A DNA stretch of 64,000 nucleotides from Serpentinicella alkaliphila (GCF_018141405.1 NZ_CP058648.1:1937001-2001000), one strand, 5' to 3'. Positions 48,200-58,111 are shown, numbered from the stretch's first letter. Notes: generated by a model from the letters alone, not told the origin. Program-made: numbers and translations.

Positions 48200-48228
48200 G
48201 AAGAAGCAGCCAAGCTGCTTCTTTCTTC
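48200..48228 (+). terminator. rho-independent terminator
   Basis: AGAAGCAGC / GCTGCTTCT with CAA loop and T-rich tail. Confidence 0.85.
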
Positions 48229-48271
48229 TGTTATAATATAAAATAAAAGTGCTGTAAAAGAAGGTGTACTT

Positions 48272-48919
48272 ATGATATATGAATATAAAACATTACATAA
48301 CTATGGAGAAAATGAAATTATTATTGAAAAATCTAAATTTATCTCTTACTCTATGCCAATAAATACAGAGGAAGAGGCTATACAATTTGTTGAGAAAATA
48401 AAAGCTAAACATAAGGATGCAACACATAATGTGCCTGCATACGTTGTGGGGTTAAATAACGAGATACAGAGATATAGTGATGATGGAGAACCTTCAGGCA
48501 CTGCTGGAATACCAGTGCTAGAAGTAATAAAGAAAGAGGATTTACGAAATGTAGCCATTGTAGTAACCAGATATTTTGGTGGTGTAAAGCTAGGTACTGG
48601 TGGATTAGTTAGGGCTTATACTACTGGCGCTAAAATAGGGATTGAGGCTGGAAAAATAATTGTTAAAAAGTATTATCAAACTATAAAAATAAAAATTGAC
48701 TATAATCTTTTGGGTAAAATACAAAATGACATTATACAAAGTGGGTATTTAATTAAGGAAATACTTTATACAGAAACTGTAGATATATTTATTTATATAC
48801 CATATAAAGAAAAAGATATATTTAAAGCTAAAGCAATAGAATGGACTAATGCTAGATGTAATATAATTGATTGTGAAGAAGAATATTTATCTGAACTTGA
48901 TGGCAAAATAATTCCTTAA
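48272..48919 (+). CDS. YigZ/IMPACT family protein
   Basis: 215 residues. N-terminal IMPACT domain signature 'RYSDDGEPSGTAGIPVLEV' followed by 'VVTRYFGGVKLGTGGLVRAY'. The C-terminal domain is ferredoxin-like. The eukaryotic relative binds ribosome regulator GCN1; the bacterial role is unclear. Cytoplasmic. Confidence 0.9.
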   Translation: MIYEYKTLHNYGENEIIIEKSKFISYSMPINTEEEAIQFVEKIKAKHKDATHNVPAYVVGLNNEIQRYSDDGEPSGTAGIPVLEVIKKEDLRNVAIVVTRYFGGVKLGTGGLVRAYTTGAKIGIEAGKIIVKKYYQTIKIKIDYNLLGKIQNDIIQSGYLIKEILYTETVDIFIYIPYKEKDIFKAKAIEWTNARCNIIDCEEEYLSELDGKIIP

Positions 48920-48953
48920 AGAGATAAAAATAAATGATAAGAGGTGATTATGT

Positions 48954-49340
48954 ATGGATTTAAAGAAAACTATGCTAGATAAAAAGGTTTGGGCTGTAAT
49001 TGGTGCCACACCTGATACTTCAAAGTTCGGATATAAGATTTATAAAAGACTTAAAAATCATGGGTATACTGTATATGGAGTAAATCCAAATTATACTGAG
49101 GTAGAAGGGGAAAAAATCTATAGGAGTATAGCTGAATTACCTGAAAAACCAGAGTGTATAGATATGGTTGTAAGTCCTAGAATATCTGAAAAATTCTTAG
49201 ATGAAATTAAGGAAAATGGAATTGAGTACGTTTGGTTTCAGCCAGGAACTTTTGATACTGCAGTAATAGAAAAAGCAGAATCACTTAATCTAAAAATAGT
49301 TTATAAAAACTATGCTTGTGTATTAGTAGAATTAGGATAA
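48954..49340 (+). CDS. CoA-binding domain protein (YccU-like)
   Basis: 128 residues forming one Rossmann domain: 'WAVIGATPDTSKFGYKI', 'VYGVNPNY', and 'FQPGTFDTAVIEKAE'. Related to the CoA-binding half of succinyl-CoA synthetase alpha. Function unproven. Terminator begins over its stop codon. Confidence 0.88.
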   Translation: MDLKKTMLDKKVWAVIGATPDTSKFGYKIYKRLKNHGYTVYGVNPNYTEVEGEKIYRSIAELPEKPECIDMVVSPRISEKFLDEIKENGIEYVWFQPGTFDTAVIEKAESLNLKIVYKNYACVLVELG

Positions 49341-49365
49341 GGAAACCCTTATCCTATTTTTTTTT
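49334..49365. terminator. terminator between convergent genes
   Basis: AGGATAAGG / CCTTATCCT with AAAC loop and nine T on the plus strand. Confidence 0.85.
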
Positions 49366-49719
49366 GCTTAGTTTTTTTCTTCCGAATATTTCGTAAAAAC
49401 CAATAAGTAAAATAAAAATTCCAAACATTTTTTGTAGAGTTTCCGAAGGGATATTTGCTGCAATTTTTGAGCCTAAATAGGCTCCAAATAGGCCGAAAAC
49501 AATTATTGGGACGCTTAGCTTTAATAATACATTTTTGTTCTTTATATGTATGAATAAAGCAATTAACGATAAGGGGATAAAGGATAAAAGATTAATACTT
49601 TGAATAGTCTGCTGCTTAAGTGCAGTAAAAAAAATTAGACCAGGAATTAAAATTATTCCCCCACCTATTCCCATACCCCCGATAATGCCTGCAAAGAGGC
49701 CAAGAAAAAAAAGTACCAT
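49354..49719 (-). CDS. TauE/SafE family half-size transporter (second half)
   Basis: 121 residues, about four membrane spans, with the 'GGMGIGGGIILIPGLIFF' motif. Starts immediately after the stop of the upstream half (TAA then ATG). TauE/SafE transporters usually have two such halves in one chain of about 250 residues; here they are encoded as two genes. Probably forms a heterodimer exporting sulfur- or organic-anions; substrate unknown. Confidence 0.8.
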   Translation of the reverse strand: MVLFFLGLFAGIIGGMGIGGGIILIPGLIFFTALKQQTIQSINLLSFIPLSLIALFIHIKNKNVLLKLSVPIIVFGLFGAYLGSKIAANIPSETLQKMFGIFILLIGFYEIFGRKKLSKKK

Positions 49720-50082
49720 TTATACCAACATCCTTATAGCTGCTAAGATTATAAAAACACCAAATATTTTTCTTAAGGCAGTATCAGAAAAGCGAGTTAA
49801 GGCTTTAGATCCTATATAGCTTCCTATAATGCCTCCAATAGCTACTTGAAAAGTAGTACCTATATCAACAAAACCCTTAATATAATATACATAACTGCTA
49901 ATAATAGCAAAAGGGAGTATTATTGAAATAGCAGTAGCTTGAGCCTTGTGCTGTTCTACATTAAAGAAACAGGTAAGGGCAGGAACAACAATCATACCAC
50001 CACCTGCACCAAAAATACCATTTATTAGGCCAGCACTGAAACCTATGATTAATATTTTAATCCAATAATGTATATTTTTCAT
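49720..50082 (-). CDS. TauE/SafE family half-size transporter (first half)
   Basis: 120 residues, about four spans, 'GLINGIFGAGGGMIVVPAL' motif. First gene of the two-gene exporter. The shared motif at the same position in both shows internal duplication. Confidence 0.8.
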   Translation of the reverse strand: MKNIHYWIKILIIGFSAGLINGIFGAGGGMIVVPALTCFFNVEQHKAQATAISIILPFAIISSYVYYIKGFVDIGTTFQVAIGGIIGSYIGSKALTRFSDTALRKIFGVFIILAAIRMLV

Positions 50083-50161
50083 AATTACTATCTCCAGTGG
50101 ATATTAATAGGACTTTAATTAATTTAACCATTTATGTGTTTCTTATTCACAAGTGTACTTG

Positions 50162-50190
50162 TTGACGGATTGTCTATTTGGAGTTATAAT
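50162..50190 (+). promoter_or_regulatory. sigma-A promoter of nadE
   Basis: TTGACG, 17-base spacer, TATAAT; near-consensus. Confidence 0.85.
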
Positions 50191-50234
50191 ACACACATCA
50201 AAATATTCAGAAAATTTTAGAAGGAGGTTTTAAA

Positions 50235-50984
50235 ATGGGAAGTGAAATTAAGCTTAAAATTGAAAAAGTAGTAGAATGGTTAAGGGAGCAAGTGAAAAAC
50301 TCAAATACTGAGGGGCTAGTAGTAGGTATTTCAGGTGGAATTGATTCCGCGGTTGTTGCTAACCTAATAAAAAAGGCTTTTCCTAATAATTCATTAGGAG
50401 TAATATTGCCAATTAAAAGCGCTGCAAAAGATATAGAGGATGCAAAAGCTTTAATTAATGCATGTGGAATTCAGCATATACAAATAGATTTAAGCGATGA
50501 ACACACTAGAATTTTTGATAAAGCAATGAAAGAATTAAAGAATACTGAATTATATAAAGAAAAAAATGTAAAATTAACAGACGCTAACTTAAGAGCTAGA
50601 CTAAGAATGAGTTCACTATATACAGTAGCAAATAATTTAAATTATATGGTTGTAGGTACAGATAACGCAGCAGAGGTATTAACAGGCTACTTTACTAAGT
50701 ATGGTGATGGCGGGGTTGATTTGCTTCCAATTTCTTCATTGAAAAAGAGTGAAGTATATGAATGGGCTAGAGAATTAGGTGTACCACAACAAATTTTAGA
50801 TAGAGCGCCATCAGCGGGACTTTGGGAGGGTCAAACTGATGAAACTGAAATGGGCACTACGTATAAATATATAGATGATTATTTATCAGGAATTGAAATA
50901 CCAGATAAAGATAAAGAAATAATTGAGAGAATGCATAGACAATCAGAACATAAGAGACAAATGCCGCCGTCTCCAAATTTATAG
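50235..50984 (+). CDS. nadE: NAD synthetase, ammonia-dependent
   Basis: 249 residues, the short form without a glutaminase domain. PP-loop 'GISGGIDSAVVANL', 'VVGTDNAAEVLTGYFTKYGDGG'. Converts deamido-NAD to NAD with ATP and NH3. Has its own near-consensus promoter. Confidence 0.95.
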   Translation: MGSEIKLKIEKVVEWLREQVKNSNTEGLVVGISGGIDSAVVANLIKKAFPNNSLGVILPIKSAAKDIEDAKALINACGIQHIQIDLSDEHTRIFDKAMKELKNTELYKEKNVKLTDANLRARLRMSSLYTVANNLNYMVVGTDNAAEVLTGYFTKYGDGGVDLLPISSLKKSEVYEWARELGVPQQILDRAPSAGLWEGQTDETEMGTTYKYIDDYLSGIEIPDKDKEIIERMHRQSEHKRQMPPSPNL

Positions 50985-51078
50985 AATTGATTAGGGCTAT
51001 TAAATATGCTAAAATCTATATGCTAATAAATTAAATTTCGTTGAATAGAATATACATAATTGTTGAGGAGATGTGAGC

Positions 51079-51798
51079 ATGGGAAGAATAGGTAACATTA
51101 TTGATAGAAAGGCTAAGCAAGATTCTAAAAGAGCTAAAATTTATACTAAGCTTGCAAGATTAATTACAGTAGCAGCTAAAGAAGGCGGAATTGATCCTGA
51201 GTATAACGCAAATTTAAAAAATGCCATTGATAAAGCAAAAGCACAAAATATGCCAAACGATAATATTGCTAGAGCGGTTAAAAAGGCTGCTGGTGATTTA
51301 TCAGGAAACAGTTTTGAAAATATAACTTATGAAGGTTATGGTCCAAATGGTGTAGCTGTAATTGTAGAGGTTTTAACTGATAATAGAAATAGAACAGCTG
51401 GAGATGTTAGACACGCATTTGATAAAAATGGTGGAAACTTAGGAACATCAGGCTGTGTTTCTTTTATGTTTGATAAAAAGGGTCAAATAATTGTTGAAAA
51501 GAAAGATAGTATAGATGAAGAAACATTAATGATGCAAGCATTAGATGCAGGGGCTGAGGACTTTGTTTCTGAGGAAGATGCATATGAAATAATTACATCA
51601 CAAGAAGATTTTATTGCAGTAAAAGATGCTTTAGCTAACGGAGGCTATGAATTTGTAAACGCAGATATTTTATTTATACCTCAAACTCAAGCTGAACTAC
51701 ATGGGGAAGATATAAAGAAGATGAATAAGCTAATTGATATGCTTGAGGATAATGATGATATTCAAGCTGTGCACCACAACTGGAATCAAGTTGAATAG
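51079..51798 (+). CDS. yebC: YebC/PmpR family protein
   Basis: 239 residues from ATG 51079, 8 bases after GAGGAG; a GTG at 51073 is inside that spacing. '[28 protein letters not shown]' as two blocks and '[19 protein letters not shown]' are family hallmarks. Members were described as transcription regulators and more recently as translation factors for proline-rich stretches. Role here not defined. Confidence 0.93.
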   Translation: MGRIGNIIDRKAKQDSKRAKIYTKLARLITVAAKEGGIDPEYNANLKNAIDKAKAQNMPNDNIARAVKKAAGDLSGNSFENITYEGYGPNGVAVIVEVLTDNRNRTAGDVRHAFDKNGGNLGTSGCVSFMFDKKGQIIVEKKDSIDEETLMMQALDAGAEDFVSEEDAYEIITSQEDFIAVKDALANGGYEFVNADILFIPQTQAELHGEDIKKMNKLIDMLEDNDDIQAVHHNWNQVE

Positions 51799-51849
51799 TG
51801 TTTCAGGCTATTAGACTGTTACATAAAAATCTTAATAAACTATAATTAG

Positions 51850-51904
51850 AACACCTTTTATTTGAATGTTTATCGAAAAATATTCAATAAATAGGTGTTT
51901 TTTG
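51850..51904 (+). terminator. long hairpin after yebC, related to 53908-53966
   Basis: AACACCT pairs with AGGTGTT, with inner TTTGAAT and ATTCAA, then TTTTTT. It shares the apex TGAATGTTTAT and A-rich ATATTCA with the hairpin at 53.9 kb. Confidence 0.7.
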
Positions 51905-52239
51905 TAATCATATTTGGTTTTTATATTGCTCACTATACTTTTCACCTCAATTTAGGCGAAGATTGTCTGTTAGTATGAATAATTTGAATGTTGATAGCTA
52001 TAGAAAATGTGTAGAGATTGTATATAAAGCAACTAGTTAGTCGAGAGGGTAACTTTAGTATTTCCATAAAAATATTTAATTGTTAAAAAGTAAAAATGAA
52101 ATAGGAGTGCAACTAAGGATTATAAGACTATATTCAAAGAATTAATAAACGCATGTATTTATAACAAATAAATTGTGAGAAAATTTAACAAAATTATGAT
52201 AAAATTTAGGACATCAACTAAAGAGAAAAGAGGTAGACT
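51905..52239. other. non-coding spacer, no gene seen
   Basis: Only a short ORF of about 21 codons without a ribosome site. A promoter-like TTGTGA-N16-TATGAT lies just upstream of the chemotaxis pseudogene. Confidence 0.5.
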
Positions 52240-53571
52240 ATGTTTAAATTTATCCAGAAAAGTAGTGAAAAAAATATAATAATTATGAAAAAGAATCAGA
52301 GGATTAAAGAGTTATTGGATCAAATGACACAAATTATAGTATAAATTAATCAAATAGTAAGTTCTACAAATGAGTCTACAGGAGAGATGGAATTGACTGC
52401 TAGAAGTCAGTCTTTGGCTATAGCAGAATTAGTCACATCAATAAAGGAGTTTTCAAAAGGCACTGAAGAAATTACAAGCAGCATTATGAAACTTTCAAAT
52501 ATAATAGCTAGCATTTCACAAAAAAGTGAAGATGTTGGTAGTAAAACAAATCATATGGTAAACATATCACAGCAAGGAAAAAAATCTATGAAAAAAACGG
52601 ATGATAATGTTGGTACTGTAATGGAATCAATATCTCAATTATCAGACACAATGATAGAAGTAGGTAATTCTACTTCAGAGATTAGAAGTATAATACAGGT
52701 AATAGAAAGTATTGCAAATAAAACAAATTTACTTGCTTTAAACGCGTCTATTGAAGCGGCAAGAGCAGGGGAACATGGAAAAGGTTTTGCAGTAGTGGCA
52801 CAAGAAATAAGAAACTTAGCTGAAGATGTTACAAATTCAACTCAAAATATCGAAAGGTTAATATTTAATGTAGAAACTATAACACAAAAAGCAATAGATG
52901 ATACGAAATCCAATAAACAAAGCATGGGTAATGTTGAAGTTTCAGTTAAAGAAACAGATAAAGTATTCGAAGAGTTGATAGCATCAATAAATCAGGCTCA
53001 AGAGCAAATCAATTTAATTGTAAATGAAATAAAATCTGCTAACGAATTTACACATGATATTGCTAGTATTACAGAAGAATAATTAGCAGGAACACAAGAA
53101 ATATTGGCGTCTTCTGAAAGTATTGATGAAATGTCATTAAAAACCTTGGATAATAGTAAGGCAGTTTCAAATAATGCTGTTCGCTTGTTTAGACAATCTA
53201 ACGAAGCAGCAAAACATATAGTAAGTCAAATGAGAAACATAGCTAGTTCCAGCGGAGAATAGGGCTATATTTCCTATAAACATAATACTGAAGGCGTTTT
53301 TGAATATGTAACTGAATCTGTAAAAGATGTACTAGGTTATACTGTTGAAGAATTCATGGCAAATTTCGAAAACTTCCTTACTGATAATCCTATAAATAAG
53401 CAAGGAATAGAACATACTGAATTTTCAATAAAGGGAATCCAACAACCGAAATATAAACTAGAGCTACTTAAGAAAGATAATTCAAAATGCATGGCTGAAA
53501 TAACAGAGTTCCCTATTTTTAATAAAAATGCAGAAGTGATAGCTATAGAAGGAACTAGTACAAGTAAATAA
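52240..53571 (+). pseudogene. methyl-accepting chemotaxis protein with C-terminal PAS domain, three in-frame stops
   Basis: One frame of 444 codons with no frameshift but stops at codons 35 (TAA), 281 (TAA) and 341 (TAG). The MCP signalling core is intact in the middle ('[32 protein letters not shown]'-type region). The tail reads as a PAS-like region ('GVFEYVTESVKDVLGY'). No membrane span or HAMP at the N-terminus, so a cytoplasmic receptor. The stop at codon 281 replaces a position usually Gln (CAA to TAA). Ribosome site AAGAGG is preserved. Confidence 0.85.
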
Positions 53572-53673
53572 TAATGCAGTTTAATTAAAAGGGTCAATAA
53601 AACGGATTTTTATCTTAAGCAAAACTCATATTTATTTAGATAGTTATTATCTAATTTAGAAAGTGTTCTACTT

Positions 53674-53859
53674 ATGTTTTTGATAGAGTTTAAAATTCTA
53701 GGCCCAATAAAAAACTTCCCGCTTATGGTGGTTTTATTTGCAATAGGGTACCTAGGACATAAGAGCAAAGTCACGTTTTATTATCATTTCAAGAATAAAC
53801 TAGAAATATATATGTATTTGATAAAAAAAGAAAGAATATCATTTAGATGCAGTACCTAA
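53674..53859 (+). pseudogene. TetR-family regulator remnant
   Basis: 61 codons with the end of a TetR DNA-binding domain, 'TFYYHFKNKLEIY', preceded by 'LFAIGYLG' which fits the start of the same domain with about 30 bases lost. No ligand domain remains. Probably a decayed regulator of the adjacent SDR gene. Confidence 0.45.
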
Positions 53860-53907
53860 AATATATAACATATATAAAATTCGGTTAAGTTAAGAATACG
53901 AATTGAC

Positions 53908-53966
53908 CACCTTCTTATATGAATGTTTATGGATGATAAATATTCATTTAAGAGGGTGTTTTTTAT
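53908..53966 (+). terminator. long hairpin related to 51850-51904
   Basis: CACCTTCTTATATGAATG pairs with a matching arm ending GGGTG, about 23 bp with wobbles, then TTTTTT. Confidence 0.65.
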
Positions 53967-54239
53967 TTAATAAAGTTTTAGTCTATACAGGAGATAGTAT
54001 ATAAAACTAGAAGTGTAAAAACGTTTTTTAACTTAACCAATAAACTTATTTTTGTAATGAATGATAAACGAAAGTTTAATTATATTCGATATTACATCTA
54101 TTAATTTATGTCTATATACTTGATCAATTAAAAAAAAGCATTTTAAAAAAATTTATTTATTATAATTTTTTAGATTATTTTTGAATTGCTATGGGTATCC
54201 AACAAATAATTATAAAAAATAAAGGGAGGAGTTAATATT
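53967..54239. other. non-coding spacer, no gene seen
   Basis: AT-rich, no ORF with a ribosome site before the SDR start. Confidence 0.5.
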
Positions 54240-55010
54240 ATGGAGTTTCAAGGAAAGGTAGTTTTAATTACAGGTGCGTCTGGTGGTATTGGCAAAGCTA
54301 CTACAAAGCTTTTTGCTCAGGAAGGTGCTAAACTGGTTTTGACAGGGACAAGTAAAGAAAAGTTGGAAACGGTCGCAAAAGAATTAAATTTAGAACCAGA
54401 TAATTATATGATAATTTCAACTAATGTAGCAAAGGAAGTAGAGATAGCAAAGCTTGTAGAAGAAACTGTAAATAGATTTGGTACTATAGATGTTTTCTTT
54501 AATAATGCAGGTATTGAGGGGAAATTTCAAATGATTAGTGATACCACTGCTGACAACTTAGATGAAGTATTAGATGTTAACTTAAAAGGTGTATATTATG
54601 GACTAAAGTATGTTATGCCTATCATGATGAAGCAAAAAAGTGGTAGTATTATAAATACCGCTTCTGTAGCTGGCTTTATTGGCTCACCAGGTATGGCTCC
54701 TTACGTAGCTTCTAAACATGCAGTTTTGGGAATTACGAAGACTGCAGCACTAGAGTGTGCAGAAAGAGGTGTACGTGTTAATGCAATATGTCCAGCACCA
54801 GTTAATACAAGAATGATGCGTTCTATTGAAGCCACAATAAATCCTGATAATCCAGAAGATGCTAAAAAACTATTTGCGCAAATGGTTCCAATGAATAGAT
54901 ACGCTGAGCCTGAAGAAATTGCACAGGTGGTGCTATTTCTAGCCTCTGACAAATCTTCATACATAACAGGAGCTTCTTACCGTATAGATGGTGGAATGTC
55001 AGGGAAATAG
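54240..55010 (+). CDS. SDR family oxidoreductase
   Basis: 256 residues. NAD(P)-binding 'ITGASGGIGKATTKLF', 'NNAG', and the catalytic Tyr-Lys pair in 'YVASKHAVLG'. Classical short-chain dehydrogenase fold; closest in style to FabG-like/glucose dehydrogenases. Substrate not known. Behind GGGAGGAG. Confidence 0.9.
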   Translation: MEFQGKVVLITGASGGIGKATTKLFAQEGAKLVLTGTSKEKLETVAKELNLEPDNYMIISTNVAKEVEIAKLVEETVNRFGTIDVFFNNAGIEGKFQMISDTTADNLDEVLDVNLKGVYYGLKYVMPIMMKQKSGSIINTASVAGFIGSPGMAPYVASKHAVLGITKTAALECAERGVRVNAICPAPVNTRMMRSIEATINPDNPEDAKKLFAQMVPMNRYAEPEEIAQVVLFLASDKSSYITGASYRIDGGMSGK

Positions 55011-55517
55011 TTTTTTAATCGTTCTAGCTAAAGCTTAATTTTTAGGTGGGGTACTAATCTGAATAACTAAGGAAAAAAGCGGATAACTTTTATTTGATTG
55101 AAAGTAATTTATAAAAAGTGTGATAAATTTTAAGTGACAATATATTGCTTACACGAAATTAAACATGATTGAAAAATTATTATGAATAAGCATTTCTATA
55201 AAAAAGTAGCTCATAAGCTACTTTTTTATCGGAAGTGATAGCTACCTGATTTTTAACTAAATTTTCTAAAAATTTTGTAGTTCTAAATAAGTGAGTATAA
55301 TGAATAATATATTTAAGTCCGGATATATAGTAAATTAAGGAATTTAGACTTAGATAAGTGCTTAAACTAGGTTATAGTTTAGTCTGCGATCAAAAATTTA
55401 TTAAGATAATACCTAAAACCTTGATGAATGGGCAGGAATAATGAATAAAATACTTGAATAGATTAAGATGTAAATAATGAGATTTATAGTAGCGAGTAAA
55501 TTTATTGGGGGAAAAGT
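55011..55517. other. non-coding stretch with a terminator and decayed sequence
   Basis: Holds the terminator at 55200-55227. Beyond it only a weak reading frame at about 55420-55460 ('LDEWAGIMNKILE') without start or site, perhaps a remnant. Confidence 0.4.
55200..55227 (+). terminator. rho-independent terminator
   Basis: AAAAAGTAGCT / AGCTACTTTTT, CATA loop and T tail. Confidence 0.85.
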
Positions 55518-56369
55518 ATGTATAGAATAAAATTTGTTTTAACTATTATTGTGGTACTTGTGGTTATATTTATAGCTGCTTCAACCATAGCAAGTGTTAT
55601 ATTTAAACGCAATGTAGGACAGGAAGTTCAAATACTTTTTAGTAAGGTAGAAAACAAAGGTGAAATTGTTACTGAGGATGATATAGAAGGCTTGCCCGGA
55701 AATGTTCAAAGGTGGCTTAAATATAGCGGGGTTATTGGAAGGGAAAAAATAGTGTCAGTTCGTTTGAAACAAAGGGCATCTATGAGATTGGGAGAAGATA
55801 ATTCATGGATGCCAGTCGAAGCAGAACAATATTTTACCTCAGAAGAGCCTGGATTCATTTGGAGGGCAAATATTAAAGTCGCTCCACTAATTAACATTGC
55901 AGGAAGAGACAAATATCATGCTGGTGAAGGTAACATGCTTATTAAACCCCTTTCATTACTCACCGTTGCTGATGCAAAGGGAAAAGAAATCGATCAAGCA
56001 ACTTTGTTAAGGTATCTCGCCGAGACCATGTGGTTTCCATCTGCAGTTTTAGAGGAATATATAACATGGGAAGAAATAGATGAAGATCATTCTAAGGCAA
56101 CTATGACTTATGGAGATATAACTGCATCAGGAATATTCACATTTAATGAAGAGGGCGAGGCTATTAAATTCGAAGCTGAACGATATGGGGAATTTAATGG
56201 AGTGTTTAGTCTAGAGACATGGTCGATTCCAGTGAGTAATTATAAAGAGTTTGAAGGAATAAGGATTCCGACAAAAGGGGAAGTTACTTGGAAATTAGCT
56301 GATGGAGACTTTAATTGGTTCAATTTTGAGGTTGTTGAAATCGAATATAATAGAGCTATACCGTATTAG
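55518..56369 (+). CDS. membrane-anchored protein, DUF6544-like
   Basis: 283 residues. One N-terminal span (about 7-27), then a beta-rich domain ('EGLPGNVQRWLKYSGVIG', 'FPSAVLEEYITWEEID', 'GEFNGVFSLETWSIPVSNY'). Matches the DUF6544 type by those blocks. Function unknown; extracytoplasmic domain expected. Ribosome site GGGGG. Confidence 0.7.
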   Translation: MYRIKFVLTIIVVLVVIFIAASTIASVIFKRNVGQEVQILFSKVENKGEIVTEDDIEGLPGNVQRWLKYSGVIGREKIVSVRLKQRASMRLGEDNSWMPVEAEQYFTSEEPGFIWRANIKVAPLINIAGRDKYHAGEGNMLIKPLSLLTVADAKGKEIDQATLLRYLAETMWFPSAVLEEYITWEEIDEDHSKATMTYGDITASGIFTFNEEGEAIKFEAERYGEFNGVFSLETWSIPVSNYKEFEGIRIPTKGEVTWKLADGDFNWFNFEVVEIEYNRAIPY

Positions 56370-56383
56370 TGAATAAATTCATT

Positions 56384-56420
56384 AGGCCATAATAAGTCAC
56401 CTGATTTGTATGGTCTTTTT
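56384..56420 (+). terminator. terminator after DUF6544 gene
   Basis: AGGCCATA / TATGGTCT stem with T run. Confidence 0.6.
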
Positions 56421-56645
56421 AATTCATCATATACTTTACGCTATTTAAACCTTTAAATTTTATATCTATATAGGAAAGGAATTCTTATATTTATGTAGAA
56501 TTAATTAATGGTAAAGACTTAGTATTAATTGTGTTTGAAGGAGAGTATTATACTAGTTCTAAAGAGTAAAGTGCGCAATATATTTAAAAAAGTGAATAAA
56601 GGTTATCCATAAATACAAAATATTGAAACTTTGAGGGGGATTTAT

Positions 56646-56921
56646 ATGAATTTATCCAATAGAAACAAAGAGGAGATTTTAGATTCGTTTATGGAGCTTG
56701 AAAAATGCAAGGTATGTAAGGATAGGTGGAATTACAGATATAAAGGAAAAATATTAGTTTTGCAGCTCAGTAGGACTACTGGTAATGGATACATTAATGG
56801 AATATATTTGGAAGGAACAGAAAAGCATAAGGGCTGGATTAAGATTAAGGATATGGAAGAAAATGAGTTTAAGCTTGTATTAAAAAATGCAATAGACTCC
56901 TTTAATAATCTTCTACATTAG
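56646..56921 (+). CDS. hypothetical protein
   Basis: 91 residues from ATG 56646, behind GAGGGGGA. Single CxxC pair ('CKVCKDRW'), charged, no membrane segment. Not recognised. Upstream 56490-56570 holds a short coding-looking remnant without start. Confidence 0.55.
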   Translation: MNLSNRNKEEILDSFMELEKCKVCKDRWNYRYKGKILVLQLSRTTGNGYINGIYLEGTEKHKGWIKIKDMEENEFKLVLKNAIDSFNNLLH

Positions 56922-56949
56922 CAAATGAAATTTAGTGATTTAAATGATA

Positions 56950-56987
56950 GACACCCTCCTGGTCTAGTACTAGAAGGGTGTTTCTTT
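56950..56987 (+). terminator. hairpin terminator
   Basis: ACACCCT / AGGGTGT with inner paired CTAG, then T-rich tail. Confidence 0.75.
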
Positions 56988-57089
56988 GTTCTTAAGTATA
57001 GTTCGATTTTTATAGTTTATATAAAAGGTTCAGTATGTTAGTATATAATTAATATTTAATATGGCGTTGAAATAGAGAGGATAATTTTA

Positions 57090-57410
57090 GTGAAAGTATA
57101 TAATAAATTAGTTAGGGATAAGATACCTGATATAATTAAAGAGAGTGGTAAACATTTTAATATTAGTATATTAAATGATGATGATTATATTAAATCTATC
57201 AATTTGAAGCTGCAAGAGGAATTGGATGAATACTACAATAGTGATAGTGTTGAGGAGCTTGCGGATCTAGTAGAAGTTGTTTATGCTATACTAGAACATA
57301 AAGGTATCAGTATTGAGGAATTTGAAAAAATTCGAAATGGTAAGAAGCATGAAAGAGGCGGTTTCAGTAAGAAAATATTACTTATTAATGTAGATGATAG
57401 GGATGAATGA
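57090..57410 (+). CDS. nucleoside triphosphate pyrophosphohydrolase-like (MazG-type, HisE-like)
   Basis: 106 residues, GTG start after AGAGAGG. All-alpha fold with 'NKLVRDKIPDII' and 'LQEELDEYYNSDSVEELADLVEVVYA', giving the EExxE/ExxD metal ligands of the house-cleaning NTP pyrophosphatases. Overlaps the next gene by 4 bases. Confidence 0.85.
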   Translation: MKVYNKLVRDKIPDIIKESGKHFNISILNDDDYIKSINLKLQEELDEYYNSDSVEELADLVEVVYAILEHKGISIEEFEKIRNGKKHERGGFSKKILLINVDDRDE

Positions 57411-58111
57411 AACTAATGAATAAAATTACTAGGGTTAATAGAAAAAATATATTGTTTTCAGGTATTATTATTCTGTTCTCAACTTTTTTATTAGTTATAG
57501 CTTCGGTTTTGATTATTAATAGCTATGTTAAGCTATCCACAGAAAGTAAGATATATACATTAGAAGAAGCTATAGCTTTAGATGTAGATTGTATACTAGT
57601 ACTTGGGGCTGGGGTTTGGGAAGGCGGTAGGCCAAGCTATATGCTGGAGGATAGGCTCCTAATGGGGATAGAACTATATAAAAGTGGGGCTTCGGAAAGA
57701 CTACTAATGAGTGGAGATAATGGTAGAATAGATTATGATGAGGTTAATGTGATGAAGCAATTTGCTATTAATCATGGTATAGACTCAGAACATATTTTTA
57801 TGGATCATGCAGGTTTTTCTACTTATGAAAGTATGTATCGTGCTAGAGATATATTTGAAGCGAAACGAATAATAATTGTTACTCAGGAATATCATTTATA
57901 TCGTGCTATATACATTGCAGAAAAATTGGGGTTAGAGGCCTATGGTGTTGCATCTAATAGAAGGTCCTATATGGGACAGGAAGTTAGAGATTTTAGAGAA
58001 ATTTTAGCAAGAACTAAGGATTTCTTAAAAGTAGTTATCAAACCTAAACCAACTTATTTAGGTGAATCTATTCCAGTCTCAGGTAATGGAAATTTGACAA
58101 ACGACAAATAA
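57407..58111 (+). CDS. YdcF/SanA-type DUF218 membrane protein
   Basis: 234 residues. One N-terminal span (about 15-38), then the DUF218 fold: 'CILVLGAGVWEGGRPSYMLEDRL', 'SGDNGRIDYDEVNVM', 'IIIVTQEYHLYRA'. Related to SanA, which affects envelope permeability. ATG 57407 overlaps the previous stop (ATGA); ATG 57416 is an alternative start. Confidence 0.85.
   Translation: MKLMNKITRVNRKNILFSGIIILFSTFLLVIASVLIINSYVKLSTESKIYTLEEAIALDVDCILVLGAGVWEGGRPSYMLEDRLLMGIELYKSGASERLLMSGDNGRIDYDEVNVMKQFAINHGIDSEHIFMDHAGFSTYESMYRARDIFEAKRIIIVTQEYHLYRAIYIAEKLGLEAYGVASNRRSYMGQEVRDFREILARTKDFLKVVIKPKPTYLGESIPVSGNGNLTNDK

Noticed and set aside
55380-55470. Small gene before the DUF6544-type gene
   Set aside because: Only a 13-codon stretch looks coding; no start or ribosome site.
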